Assembly (NCBI GenBank): GCA_943370145.1
Contig: CALRPY020000035.1
Span: 1 to 45,281 of the forward strand
Origin: Ga0077536 sp943370145
GTDB lineage: Bacteria; Pseudomonadota; Gammaproteobacteria; Ga0077536
Reading direction: 5' to 3'
DNA: 45,281 nucleotides
Shown: positions 24,917 to 34,068 of the stretch, in pieces
Position numbering within the stretch: position 1 is the first letter of the stretch
Layout of the letters: each line of letters opens with the position of its first letter
Notes under the pieces: generated by a model
Database searches by the model: none
The model's input: only the letters and a program-made list of their open reading frames with translations
Told to the model about the DNA's origin: nothing
Position numbers and translations under genes: made by a program

Positions 24917-26143
24917 ATGAACGCATCGAATCGTCGCATCGTCGTGGTGGGCGCGGGCGCAGGCGGCCTGGGCGTGGCGGCGCGGCTCGCGCGCGCTGGC
25001 GGCAACGAGGTGATCGTGGTCGACCCGGCGGAACATCATTTCTACCAGCCGCTGTGGACCCTGGTCGGTGGCGGGGTGTTTCCCAAGGAGAGCAGCCGGC
25101 GGCCGATGCAGGACGTGATCCCGGCCGGCGTACGCTGGATACGGGGCGAGGTCACCGAGTTCAAGCCGGACGAGAACGCAATCGTCCTGCGTGACGGGCA
25201 GTCACTCGGCTACGAGGCGCTGGTGGTGGCGCCCGGCATGCAGATCAATTGGGGCCAGATCCCGGGCCTGAAGGAAAGCCTCGGTCGCAACGGCGTCTGC
25301 AGCAACTACAGTTTCGAATCGGTCAACTCGACCTGGGAAACCATGCAGCGCCTGCGTGGCGGTCGGGCGTTGTTCACCTTCCCGACGACACCAATCAAGT
25401 GCGCCGGCGCGCCGCTCAAGATCATGTTCCTCACCGAGGACCACCTGCGCCGCACCGGCGCGCGGCAGGCGACCGAGATTGTCTACATGTGCGGCGTCGG
25501 CGCGATTTTCCGCGCCCCGAAGTACGCGGCGGAGCTGGTCAAGATCGCCGCCGCGCGTGACATCGCCGTCAATTACAAGCAGGACCTCGTCGCCCTGCGT
25601 CCGGAGCAGAAGGAAGCGGTGTTCCGCGACACGGACTCGGGTGCGGAGCGCGTCGAGAAGTACGACATGATCCACGTCGCGCCGCCGATGGGGGCGCCGG
25701 ATTTCATCAAGCAGAGTCCGCTCGCCGATGCCGGCGGCTGGGTCGACGTCGACAAGCGCACGCTGCAGCACACGCGCTTCGCGAACATCTACAGCCTCGG
25801 TGATGCGAGCAGCCTGCCCACATCGAAGACCGCTGCCGCGATCCGCTCGCAGGCGCCGGTGCTGGTCGAGAACCTGCTCGCGACGCTCGGCGGTCGCGCG
25901 CCACGCGCGGTCTACGACGGCTACACGTCCTGCCCGCTGATCACCGGTTACGGACGCCTGATGCTCGCCGAGTTCGACTATGACCTGAAGCCGAAGGAAA
26001 CCTTTCCGTTCGACCAGGGGAAGGAACGTCGCAGCATGTACCTGCTGAAGAAGTACGTGCTGCCCGTGATGTACTGGCAGGGTCTCATTCGCGGCCGCAA
26101 GTGGCCGTGGCCGATTCCCGAAGGTCAGCCCCAGCACGACTGA
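24917..26143 (+). CDS. sqr: Type II (mitochondrial-like) sulfide:quinone oxidoreductase
   Basis: A 408-residue FAD enzyme that oxidises sulfide and passes electrons to quinone at the inner membrane. It has the N-terminal dinucleotide fold VVVGAGAGGLG (9-19), the HFYQPLWTLVGGG segment (41-53), and a redox cysteine pair in contexts that match the animal enzyme: PIKCAGAPLKIM (Cys162) and YTSCPLITGYG (Cys339), 177 residues apart. The bacterial three-cysteine type I arrangement is absent. The C-terminal LPVMYWQGLIRGRKWPW would contact the membrane. An AGGAGG site lies before the ATG. The downstream thiolase follows by 95 bases. No persulfide dioxygenase or rhodanese gene is adjacent. Confidence 0.87.
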   Translation: MNASNRRIVVVGAGAGGLGVAARLARAGGNEVIVVDPAEHHFYQPLWTLVGGGVFPKESSRRPMQDVIPAGVRWIRGEVTEFKPDENAIVLRDGQSLGYEALVVAPGMQINWGQIPGLKESLGRNGVCSNYSFESVNSTWETMQRLRGGRALFTFPTTPIKCAGAPLKIMFLTEDHLRRTGARQATEIVYMCGVGAIFRAPKYAAELVKIAAARDIAVNYKQDLVALRPEQKEAVFRDTDSGAERVEKYDMIHVAPPMGAPDFIKQSPLADAGGWVDVDKRTLQHTRFANIYSLGDASSLPTSKTAAAIRSQAPVLVENLLATLGGRAPRAVYDGYTSCPLITGYGRLMLAEFDYDLKPKETFPFDQGKERRSMYLLKKYVLPVMYWQGLIRGRKWPWPIPEGQPQHD

Positions 26144-26238
26144 GCGAGCGGGCAACGAGCGCCGTCCGGCGCGCCCGCGCATGTCCGCAGTGCGCGCCCG
26201 GTCCGGCGGGCGCTGCGCAACCCCCTCGAAAGGAAAGC

Positions 26239-27420
26239 ATGAGCCGTCACATCAATGTCATCGGCGTCGGCATGACGCCGTTCAAGACGCCCAAGAGCGC
26301 CGATCCCTATACGGTGATGGGCCGCCAGGCCATCGGCGAGGCGCTGGCCGACGCCGGCATCCCGTACTCGGCCGTCAACCAGGCCTACGCGGCCTACGTG
26401 TACGGTGACAGCTGCAGCGGCCACCGCGTGGTCTACGAGGCTGGCCTCACCGGTATCCCGATCTTCAACGTCAACAGCAACTGCTCGAGCGGCTCCAGCG
26501 CCCTGTACCTCGCCCGCCAGGCCATCCTGAGCGGCGCGGCGGAGTGCGCCCTGGCCGTCGGTTTCGAACAGATGTCCCCGGGTGCGCTCGCCGAGCACTG
26601 GGCCGATCGCCCGACCCCGCTCGAGAAGTTCCTCGAAGTCGCGAACCGCCGGCTCGGCGAGTCCTCGGCGCCGATGGCGCCACGCCTGTTCGGGGCTGCC
26701 GGCCGGGAATACATGGAAATGTACGGCATGCCGGCGGCGACGCTGGCGAAGATCCCGGTCAAGGCGCGCCGTCACGCGGCGAACAATCCGCGGGCGGTGT
26801 TCACCGAGCAGCTGACCGTCGAGCAGGTGCTGGCGAGTCCCAGCGTCTGCGATCCGCTGACGCGCTACCAGTGCTGCCCGCCGACCTGCGGCGCGGCGGC
26901 GGCCATCCTGTGCACGGACGAATTCGCCGCCCGGCACGGCATCAAGCCGTCGGTGCGCATGCTCGCGCAGTCGCTCGTGACCGACATGCCGAGCAGCTTC
27001 GACGGGCTCGCGATGGATGCCGTGGGCCGCAGCATGGGCTACGAGGCGGCGCGCCAGGCCTACGAGGCCGCCGGCCTCGGACCGCAGGATGTCGACGTGG
27101 TCGAACTCCACGACTGCTTCAGCATCAATGAAGTGCTCGCCTACGAAGCGCTGGGACTGTGCGAGCCGGGCGGCGCGACGGCGCTGATCGAGAACGGTGA
27201 CAACACCTACGGCGGCCGCTTCGTGACCAACCCCTCCGGCGGACTGATCTCGAAAGGCCATCCGCTCGGCGCGACCGGCATCGCCCAGTGTTTCGAGCTG
27301 GTGTCCCAGCTTCGCGGGCAGGCCGGGAAGCGCCAGGTCGAAGGTGCGCGTGTTGCGATCGCACATAACATCGGGCTCGGCGGCGCCTGCGTCGTCACGC
27401 TCTACGGACACGCTGCCTGA
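26239..27420 (+). CDS. SCP2-type thiolase / lipid-transfer thiolase-like protein
   Basis: A 393-residue thiolase-fold protein. The nucleophilic cysteine region is VNSNCSSGSSALYLA (Cys82), followed later by ELHDCFSINE (catalytic His/Cys area) and SGGLISKGHPLGATG (active-site His). These match the SCP2-like branch that cleaves 3-ketoacyl-CoA, often with branched or steroid-side-chain substrates. The usual C-terminal CxG cysteine is NIGLGGACVV here, which is compatible. A ribosome site (AAAGGAAAGC) precedes the ATG. It lies between SQR and the DUF1329 locus and could supply the beta-oxidation step for that locus. The link is inference. Confidence 0.83.
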   Translation: MSRHINVIGVGMTPFKTPKSADPYTVMGRQAIGEALADAGIPYSAVNQAYAAYVYGDSCSGHRVVYEAGLTGIPIFNVNSNCSSGSSALYLARQAILSGAAECALAVGFEQMSPGALAEHWADRPTPLEKFLEVANRRLGESSAPMAPRLFGAAGREYMEMYGMPAATLAKIPVKARRHAANNPRAVFTEQLTVEQVLASPSVCDPLTRYQCCPPTCGAAAAILCTDEFAARHGIKPSVRMLAQSLVTDMPSSFDGLAMDAVGRSMGYEAARQAYEAAGLGPQDVDVVELHDCFSINEVLAYEALGLCEPGGATALIENGDNTYGGRFVTNPSGGLISKGHPLGATGIAQCFELVSQLRGQAGKRQVEGARVAIAHNIGLGGACVVTLYGHAA

Positions 27421-27700
27421 GACGGCTTGAACCATTTTCCGGTGCGACGGAACTCAGCACGGCCAGAGTCGGCCGCCCCGTGTCGAAGCGGGGCGCTCCT
27501 TCCGCTGGCGCGTGCATTCATGACAGAATCGTCCGACCTTTCCGGGGACGGGGGTTCCCGGGAATGTGCTAACAAAAATGTCGGCGAAAGAAATGCGGCT
27601 GCCGGTCGCCTCAAAGCGGCAAACGGGCGCACAAGGCTGACCGGGCGCTCAAGGCGAGCGGACAGCAAGAAAATCAGCTGAGCTGAAGGAGGTTCAAACG

Positions 27701-29086
27701 ATGCATATCAAGAAATACGGCAGGGATTTCACCCGCCGGCATTTCCTGCAGACGATGGGTGCAGGATTCACCGCCGGTGTGTTGGCCCCGCTGTGGGATG
27801 TTATCGCCGAGGACGGCGATATCACGAAGGCGTACCCGGAAGAGTTGCTCTCGCTCGACCTTTACACCAAGGGTAAGGTCAAGGCCGGCCAGCAGCTGAC
27901 CGCCGACAACGTCGACTACGTCAAGGATCTCCTCGACGACATCACCTACATCCAGGTGAAGCAGCAGGGTCGCATCATCGACCTCGCCGAGACGACGACC
28001 AACGCCATGATCATGAACCCGCCGCCGTACATCGAGGCGACGCTCAAGAATCAGGGCCAGGCGAAGTTCGACGAAAAGGGCAATGTCGTCGCCGCGGACG
28101 GTGGTCCGTGGATCGGTGGCAACCCGTTCCCGAAGCCGAAGGATGCCGCCGAAGTCATCGCCGGCCACAACCTCAGCTGGGGCCGCTACGACGTCGCGCA
28201 GTACTGCATCGACGAGTGGGACATGGACGGCGAAGGCAACGAGCAGTACCACTACAACTTCTGGTGGTGCGAAGTGGCTGGCACCGGCCGCATCTCGGTC
28301 GATCCGAAGCCGATTCTCCGTGACAACGGCAAGTACCTGCGTTACCAGTCCGCAGTGTGGACCTACCCGAACGACGTCAAGGGCACCTCGATTCTCAACA
28401 TCTGGCCCTACGACGCGACCCAGTACCCGGACTTCTTCGGCTATCTGCCGGCCTTCAAGCGCGTGCGTCGCTTCCCGACGAACCAGCGCTTCGAGCCCGT
28501 GATCGCCGGCTCCACGTTCTACCTGACGGACGCCTGGATGACGGGCGACCCGACGCTGACCTGGGGCAACTTCAAGATGATCGGCCGTGGCCCGGCGCTG
28601 TGCTGCGTGCACGACAACTGGCAGGGCGGTCGCGATCCGGAGAACTGGAAGCACACCCGCCACGGCGGCAAGAAGAACCAGAAGTTCTTCAACACCGTCA
28701 TGCAGCTGTGCCCGGAAGTCTACATCGTCGAACTCGAGCCCACGGGCTACCCGCGCGCGCCATACAGCAAGAAGCGGATTTGGTACGATGCGCGCCACGT
28801 GACCCCGCAGGTCATGAACAGCTATGACCGCCGCGGCCAGGTCTGGAAGCAGTGGGAAGGCGGCTTCGACTGGTACGACAAGAACGGCAACTCCTACAAC
28901 GGCGGGCGCCTGCCGCACCCGGTGTGGAGCTGGACGCACGTGCACTCGCACGACATCCAGAGCGACCGTATCACGAGCTTCGAGTCCGTGCCGCGTATCG
29001 CGGGTGGCATCACCCAGAATATGAACAACCCGGACGCCTACGACCAGTTCACGACCGAAGCGGCCATCCGCCGTCTCGGTACCTGA
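27701..29086 (+). CDS. DUF1329 exported protein, paralogue 1
   Basis: A 461-residue protein with a twin-arginine signal (FTRRHFLQTMGAG, Arg12-Arg13) and a long, tryptophan-rich beta body of the DUF1329 family (LolA-like fold proposed for relatives). Landmarks are GGPWIGGNPFPKP, a WWCE motif near residue 189, FGYLPAFKRVRRFP, and the C-terminal TEAAIRRLGT. Family members commonly sit with DUF1302 and MMPL/RND genes in loci for hydrophobic substrates; the function is unproven. The AAGGAGGT ribosome site (27686-27693) is strong. A paralogue with the same architecture ends the locus at 43561-44937. Nothing recognisable was seen in 27421-27700 beyond that ribosome site. Confidence 0.85.
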   Translation: MHIKKYGRDFTRRHFLQTMGAGFTAGVLAPLWDVIAEDGDITKAYPEELLSLDLYTKGKVKAGQQLTADNVDYVKDLLDDITYIQVKQQGRIIDLAETTTNAMIMNPPPYIEATLKNQGQAKFDEKGNVVAADGGPWIGGNPFPKPKDAAEVIAGHNLSWGRYDVAQYCIDEWDMDGEGNEQYHYNFWWCEVAGTGRISVDPKPILRDNGKYLRYQSAVWTYPNDVKGTSILNIWPYDATQYPDFFGYLPAFKRVRRFPTNQRFEPVIAGSTFYLTDAWMTGDPTLTWGNFKMIGRGPALCCVHDNWQGGRDPENWKHTRHGGKKNQKFFNTVMQLCPEVYIVELEPTGYPRAPYSKKRIWYDARHVTPQVMNSYDRRGQVWKQWEGGFDWYDKNGNSYNGGRLPHPVWSWTHVHSHDIQSDRITSFESVPRIAGGITQNMNNPDAYDQFTTEAAIRRLGT

Positions 29087-29102
29087 TACTGTTTCAAACT
29101 TC

Positions 29103-29128
29103 TCCGGCGGCCGGTTCCGGCCGCCGGA
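29103..29128 (+). terminator. GC hairpin after DUF1329 paralogue 1
   Basis: TCCGGCGGCCGG and CCGGCCGCCGGA are separated by TT, 16 bases after the stop. It is followed by TCCCTTCC, not a true T run, so it may only stabilise the mRNA end. Confidence 0.45.
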
Positions 29129-29650
29129 TCCCTTCCTGGCTCGAGTTTCCCGTCCCCATCCGTTCAGGCCATCCCGGCCCGCCGCGCAAGCTACTTTCAC
29201 GCTTCCCGACGTAGACCCCGCCGCAGGCACGTTGCGCATGACGCGGCGCTTGCGAACATCGTGCTTTCTTCCTGAGTCGATGCCGCGTGAGAGGCCCACG
29301 CAGCGCTTCACGAAAGCGATGAGGGGCCGCTCGCACGAACTGTTCGGCGCAGACGATCTTGCGGGTACCTATCGACTCGCCCGACTCGCGTGCCGGCTTG
29401 CGGTGGAACAGGATTTCACCGCCTGCTGTTGAACTTCCCGCGTCAGCCCAACAGTCATGACGCGCGTGCGTTACCGCGTACCCTCAACAATGTTCGCCTA
29501 TCCCGCCTCGGGAGAGGTGAAGCTAGAGAGGCCGAACTCTCAGTCACGCCACTTTCACAGCAACCTGCCGCCCTGTAGCGCTGAAGCAGGAACCGCAACA
29601 CCTGGCGCCGCCATCAGCCGCCGCGCGCGGCGCGCACCGAGCCGGTCCCT

Positions 29651-29870
29651 TCAGTCCGGCGCCACGCCCTCGGCGAGCAGCCCGCTCAGCAGGATCCGGT
29701 AGTACTCTCTGCTCGATCAGCGCCAACACCTCCTGGGCGCGGCGTGATGGCGCCACGCCGTCACGCGCGACGGGGAGACTGGAACGCTGCGGGACCCTGT
29801 CGCACGGGATCTCCGATGTTGAAGTGGCCAGTGTTGCGTGCCGGCGCGGCGTGCATGAAGTCGTCTGCAT
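29651..29870 (-). pseudogene. Decayed C-terminal remnant of a TetR-type regulator
   Basis: On the minus strand one frame reads ARNTGHFNIGDPVRQ, the next ARDGVAPSRRAQEVLALIEQ, and after a one-base shift EYYRILLSGLLAEGVAPD with a stop at 29651. Together these look like the ligand-domain end of a TetR-family repressor broken by at least two frameshifts. No HTH domain is left. The rest of the gap 29087-30276 holds only the hairpin at 29103, a short CTCGGGAGAGG repeat scrap near 29510, and the RND promoter. Confidence 0.35.
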
Positions 29871-29978
29871 ACCCCATTCAGAGGCACGCGGAAGCGTTCG
29901 TCCGTGGCATCCGCGCAGGCCCCGTTTGTCCTACGATCTGCTGCGGCGCAGCACCTAAAATCCCGCAAATTCAGACAA

Positions 29979-30007
29979 TTGACACTGCAATACATGGTCC
30001 ATATAGT
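29979..30007 (+). promoter_or_regulatory. Strong sigma70 promoter of the RND operon
   Basis: A perfect TTGACA (29979-29984), a 17-base spacer and TATAGT (30002-30007). It is the best promoter match I see in the window. Transcription would start near 30014, giving a 263-base leader to the RND start. Confidence 0.65.
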
Positions 30008-30029
30008 CCGGACAAGTCCGGTTTCGGAC
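30006..30029. promoter_or_regulatory. Operator candidate overlapping the RND promoter start
   Basis: GTCCGGAC (30006-30013) is a perfect eight-base palindrome on the -10/start region. GTCCG (30016-30020) and CGGAC (30025-30029) form a second dyad with a four-base gap. A bound regulator would block RNA polymerase. The decayed TetR gene next door is a natural former partner. Confidence 0.4.
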
Positions 30030-30276
30030 CGCATCATCAGCAGCGATGAAGCACGGCGTAGAACAACACCAATGCGCCACGTGATTTGACAGACAGGGAC
30101 AACATCGCGGCTGACACGGAACCCGCGCGCCGGGCGCCGCCAAGCCAGAAAAACACGAAAATTCGTTCTACCAAAGGGATTCCGTCGAGGAGACCCGTGC
30201 GAAACGAGGCAGCCGCGTGAGCGGCGCTTTCGCAAGCGCGCTCTGCCCGTCGCCCTAACTTCAGGTTGAAACAGCA

Positions 30277-32679
30277 ATGGGACTTCGTCATCGATTCGCG
30301 GCATGGGTGATCAACAACCGCGGGCTGTCGCTCGCAATCCTGATGGCCATCACGGCCTTCTTCGCGGTGGGCCTGACCCATGTCCAGATCAAGACGATCT
30401 TCTCGGACCTGTTCCCGAAGGATCATCCGTTCGTCCAGACGTACAAGGACCACGGCAACTTCGGTAATCCGCTGACCGTCGTCCTGATGGTCAAGCGCAA
30501 GGACGGCGATATCTACAACAAGGATACGCTGGCCAAGATCTGGAACATGACGCGCGACATCGACCTCGCGCCGTCGGTGGACCACGACCAGATCATCTCC
30601 ATCGCCACGGAAAAGGCGCGCTACGCCGAAGCGACGCCCTACGGTGTCGACGTCAAGCCGCTGATGGACGCAAAGGCGCCGGAAACGGCGGAAGAACTGG
30701 CCGAATTCAAGCACCGCGTCGACCGCGCGAACAATGTCCGCACCTTCCTGATCTCGGGCGACGAAACCGCGACCATCGTCCAGGCCACCTTCATCGAGCA
30801 GCACCTCGATTACGGCGAGACCTTCAAGTACGTGCAGGACATGGTGGAGCGCGAGCGCGACGCCAACCACGAAATCTACGCCGCCGGCCAGCCGATGCTG
30901 ACCGGCTGGGTCTACACCTACCAGGTGCAGATGCTGACGATCTTCGGCATCACCGCCGCGGCGCTGATCCTGTCGCTCGTCGTCTACATGCGGAACATCC
31001 CCGGCGTCGTCGCACCGATCACCGTGTCCATCGTCGGCGGCATCTGGGGGTTCGGCCTGACCGGCTGGCTCAGGCAGCCCATCGAGCCGCTGATCATGGT
31101 CGTCCCGATGCTGCTCGTGGCGCGCGCGTTCTCGCACTGCGTGCAGTACCTCGAGCGCTACTACGAAATCCTGCACGAGGTGAAGGACAAGCGTAAGGCC
31201 GCGCAGATTTCGCTGGGGGTGATGATGGCGCCGGGCATCCTCGGCATCATCACCGACTGCGTGTGCCTGTTCCTGATCGCCATCGCGCCGATTCCCGTCA
31301 TGGAGCGCTTCGCCATCTTCACGGGCTTCTGGGCGATGGTGCTGATCCCGACGGACGTCTTCCTCTCGGCGCTGCTCGCGAGCTATCTGCCAACGCCGAA
31401 AAATGTCGACCAGCTGATCGGCAAGTCCGACAAGAAGACCTGGCACGACAAGCTGATTGCCTTCCTCGGCGTGATTGGCAGCCTCAGCCACGGCAAGCGC
31501 GCCGTGCCGACGACCGTTGTCTTCCTCGTCCTTTCGGTGGCGGCCATCTACACGTCGCTGCAGCTGCGCATCGGCAATCCGGTCGAGGGCAGCAACCTCC
31601 TGTTCGACGACTCCGAGTTCAACACCGCGGTGCGTGCGATCAACTCGCACTTCCCGGGCCTGATGACGCTCGAGATCGTGTTCGAGACCAAGGGCGAGGG
31701 CGAGCAGGCGCCGCGCATCCTGCGCCAGGCGCACACGCTGGCGACGATGTTCAAGATCCAGCGCCTGCTGGAAGCCGAACCGACCCCGCCGGAGGCGACC
31801 CTGTCCTTCGCGGACTACCTGCCGGAAGCGAACCGCCTGTTCGGTGGCGGCAACCCGAAATGGGGCCCGGTGGACCCGATAGACCAGGCCGTGGACGGCG
31901 CGGTGACCGCGCTGCTGCTCGGCTCGAACGCGAAGAACTACAGCCACGTGTCCGACTTCACGATGCAGAACGGCACCCTGTCGCTCTGGTTCAAGGACAA
32001 CAAGCAGGAGACCGTGGACGTTGCGCTGGACCAGGCGCGGCGCGCGGTCGCTGCGGTGGGCGAGGAGCACGAGAACTTCCGCATCCGCCTCGGCACCGGC
32101 GCTATCGCGCTCCAGCAGTCCGTCAACGACGTCGTCAGCGACAACAAGTGGCTGATCCTCGGCCTGCTGAACGTGATCATTTTTGCCGTGGTCGCGCTGG
32201 CCTACCGCTCGCTGCTCGCCGGCGTGCTGCTGCTGATACCGGTGAACCTGTCGAACGCGATGCTCGAGGCGGTGATGGTGATGATGGGCATCGGCCTCGA
32301 CGTCAACAGCCTGCCGATCGCGAGCATCGGTATCGGCGTCGGCATCGACTACGGCATTTACCTTCTGAGCCGCATGTGCGAGGAGTTCCAGGATTCCGGG
32401 CACTACGGGAACGCGATCCAGCGTGCGATCCAGACGTCCGGCAAGGCCATCTTCTTCACGGCGACGATCGTGCTGATCAGCATCATGCCGTGGTACTTCC
32501 TGTCCGACCTGAAGTTCCTGGCCGACATGGGGCTCTTGCTCGTGATGGTGATGACCATCAACATGATCATCTCGCTGGTCGTGCTGCCCCTGCTGGTGTG
32601 GTGGATCAAGCCGAAATTCATCGCCTCCGAGCACCAGCTGATCTCGGAGAAGGTGGACCTGTCCGCCCACATGGCCTGA
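30277..32679 (+). CDS. MMPL/RND-family transporter
   Basis: An 800-residue inner-membrane protein with two RND halves. Helix 1 (VINNRGLSLAILMAITAFFA) leads into a large periplasmic domain (residues 45-210), then a helical bundle (about 220-400, including IEPLIMVVPMLLVARAFSHCVQYLERYYE), a second periplasmic domain (430-610) and the final bundle, with the RND signature SIGIGVGIDYGIYLLSR and TIVLISIMPWYF. Such MMPL transporters export lipids, hopanoids or esters using proton motive force. It is the first gene of RND-YCF48-DUF1302; the ribosome site is weak. The next gene begins 48 bases later. Confidence 0.88.
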   Translation: MGLRHRFAAWVINNRGLSLAILMAITAFFAVGLTHVQIKTIFSDLFPKDHPFVQTYKDHGNFGNPLTVVLMVKRKDGDIYNKDTLAKIWNMTRDIDLAPSVDHDQIISIATEKARYAEATPYGVDVKPLMDAKAPETAEELAEFKHRVDRANNVRTFLISGDETATIVQATFIEQHLDYGETFKYVQDMVERERDANHEIYAAGQPMLTGWVYTYQVQMLTIFGITAAALILSLVVYMRNIPGVVAPITVSIVGGIWGFGLTGWLRQPIEPLIMVVPMLLVARAFSHCVQYLERYYEILHEVKDKRKAAQISLGVMMAPGILGIITDCVCLFLIAIAPIPVMERFAIFTGFWAMVLIPTDVFLSALLASYLPTPKNVDQLIGKSDKKTWHDKLIAFLGVIGSLSHGKRAVPTTVVFLVLSVAAIYTSLQLRIGNPVEGSNLLFDDSEFNTAVRAINSHFPGLMTLEIVFETKGEGEQAPRILRQAHTLATMFKIQRLLEAEPTPPEATLSFADYLPEANRLFGGGNPKWGPVDPIDQAVDGAVTALLLGSNAKNYSHVSDFTMQNGTLSLWFKDNKQETVDVALDQARRAVAAVGEEHENFRIRLGTGAIALQQSVNDVVSDNKWLILGLLNVIIFAVVALAYRSLLAGVLLLIPVNLSNAMLEAVMVMMGIGLDVNSLPIASIGIGVGIDYGIYLLSRMCEEFQDSGHYGNAIQRAIQTSGKAIFFTATIVLISIMPWYFLSDLKFLADMGLLLVMVMTINMIISLVVLPLLVWWIKPKFIASEHQLISEKVDLSAHMA

Positions 32680-32727
32680 GACCGGGCCTACGGAACCAAC
32701 TTTCAGTACTTTGAGAACGAGGACAAC

Positions 32728-33768
32728 GTGAACATCATCAGAGATTTCGTGGGCAAAGACCTCCTGGGCCGCGGCACCCGGTTCGTGCTTGCCGCCACCC
32801 TGGGCGCTGGCCTGCTGGTCGCCACTGCAGCCCCTGCCCGCGCCGAGGAAGCCGCCAGTTCGCAACTCGCCACCGTCTACAGCGGCATCCCGCATGACGC
32901 CCTCTATGCGATGCACATCGACGGCAAGGCGGGCTTGGCCGTCGGCGCGGCCGGCCTGATGCTGGAAACCAAGGACGGCGGCGCGAGCTGGACCAAGGCG
33001 GAGTCCGGCACGGAGTTCGGCCTGTTCGGGATTGCGATGGCGGGCAGCCATAAACTCATCGTCGGCCAGCGCGGCACCGTGCTGCTGGGCGACGCGGACG
33101 GCAAGTGGACCACGGGCCAGAGCGGCACGGAATCCCGGCTGCTGAATGTCGACGTCAACAGCAGTGGTCTCGCCATTGCGGTCGGTGAGTTCGGCACGAT
33201 CATGCGCTCCAAGGACGGCGGCAAGACCTGGGAGCAGCGCCCGATCGACTGGGCGACGTTCCGCGATGACGGCTACGAGCCGCACATCTATGCGGTCGAT
33301 GTGCAGGACAACGGCCGCATCCTCATCGGGGCCGAGTTCGCCTACGTCATCACCTCCGACGATGGCGGCGAGACCTTCCAGCTGGCCCACAAGGGTGAAA
33401 AATCCATCTTCGCGATGCACATGCTGCCCGACGGGGTGGGCTATGTCGTCGGCCAGGAAGGCCTCGTCATGAAGACCGCCGACAACGGTGCGACCTGGAC
33501 CGAAGCAAAGACCGGCTCGAACGCCAACCTGTTCGGCGTATGGGCGTCCAGCCAGGGTGAAGTGGTCGTTGCCGGCATGCGCGCGCTCCTGCGCAGCAGT
33601 GACGGCGGCGCGAGCTTCACCGCTTCCGAGGATCTCGCCGTGGTGCGCAACTGGTATGTGCCGGTCGCCATGGGCCAGGCGGAATTCAAGGGCGACGGCG
33701 GTGCGATGGTCCAGGAAGTGGTCTATATCGCGGGCTATCAGGGCACCATTGCCCGCGTGTTGCGCTGA
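32728..33768 (+). CDS. YCF48-like periplasmic beta-propeller
   Basis: A 346-residue protein with a GTG start and a signal peptide (residues 1 to about 40, cleaved after PARAEE). It has seven short repeats of the form G-x-x-G-x-(2)-T/K-x-DGGxSW, such as VGAAGLMLETKDGGASW and VGEFGTIMRSKDGGKTW, typical of the YCF48/BNR propeller used as a photosystem II assembly factor in phototrophs. In heterotrophs these proteins accompany RND/DUF1302 loci and are thought to act as periplasmic partners. Its position between the pump and the outer-membrane protein suggests it bridges or assembles them. Confidence 0.83.
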   Translation: MNIIRDFVGKDLLGRGTRFVLAATLGAGLLVATAAPARAEEAASSQLATVYSGIPHDALYAMHIDGKAGLAVGAAGLMLETKDGGASWTKAESGTEFGLFGIAMAGSHKLIVGQRGTVLLGDADGKWTTGQSGTESRLLNVDVNSSGLAIAVGEFGTIMRSKDGGKTWEQRPIDWATFRDDGYEPHIYAVDVQDNGRILIGAEFAYVITSDDGGETFQLAHKGEKSIFAMHMLPDGVGYVVGQEGLVMKTADNGATWTEAKTGSNANLFGVWASSQGEVVVAGMRALLRSSDGGASFTASEDLAVVRNWYVPVAMGQAEFKGDGGAMVQEVVYIAGYQGTIARVLR

Positions 33769-33852
33769 CGCACCAGGCTTCTGCTGCGCTGTGGCAAAAA
33801 CATCGAAACCAGCCACAGCCCAGCTTTTCCTCGAAATGGGGGGCGCAAACGG

Positions 33853-33881
33853 TTGATCAGCTTGCGACGATGGGCTATGTT
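33853..33881 (+). promoter_or_regulatory. Possible promoter of the DUF1302 gene
   Basis: TTGATC (33853-33858) and TATGTT (33876-33881) are separated by 17 bases, in the 300-base gap after the YCF48 gene. Confidence 0.4.
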
Positions 33882-33940
33882 CCACCCAACGTGCCCAAAC
33901 GTCGCCTGCGTGCGTCATTTTGCGCGGAATTGAGAAGAAA

Positions 33941-33975
33941 GCGTTGCAATTTAGCAACGCCGGCATGACAGCCGG
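33941..33975 (+). other. Two tandem hairpins in the DUF1302 leader
   Basis: GCGTTGC-AATTTA-GCAACGC (33941-33960) is directly followed by CCGGC-ATGACA-GCCGG (33960-33975). There is no T tract, so they look like a regulatory leader, operator or mRNA-stabilising fold, not a terminator. No gene is seen in 33769-34068. Confidence 0.4.
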
Positions 33976-34068
33976 GACCCGCAGCGCCCAACAGCGCCGT
34001 AACAGGGTGTGGCTGGCATCCAACGGGGGACGGAATAGCAATCTCACGTTTACATGAGGAGAGCGGGA

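Noticed and set aside
33838..34068. Possible riboswitch in the leader of DUF1302
   Set aside because: Two simple hairpins are seen, but no conserved riboswitch core that I recognise.
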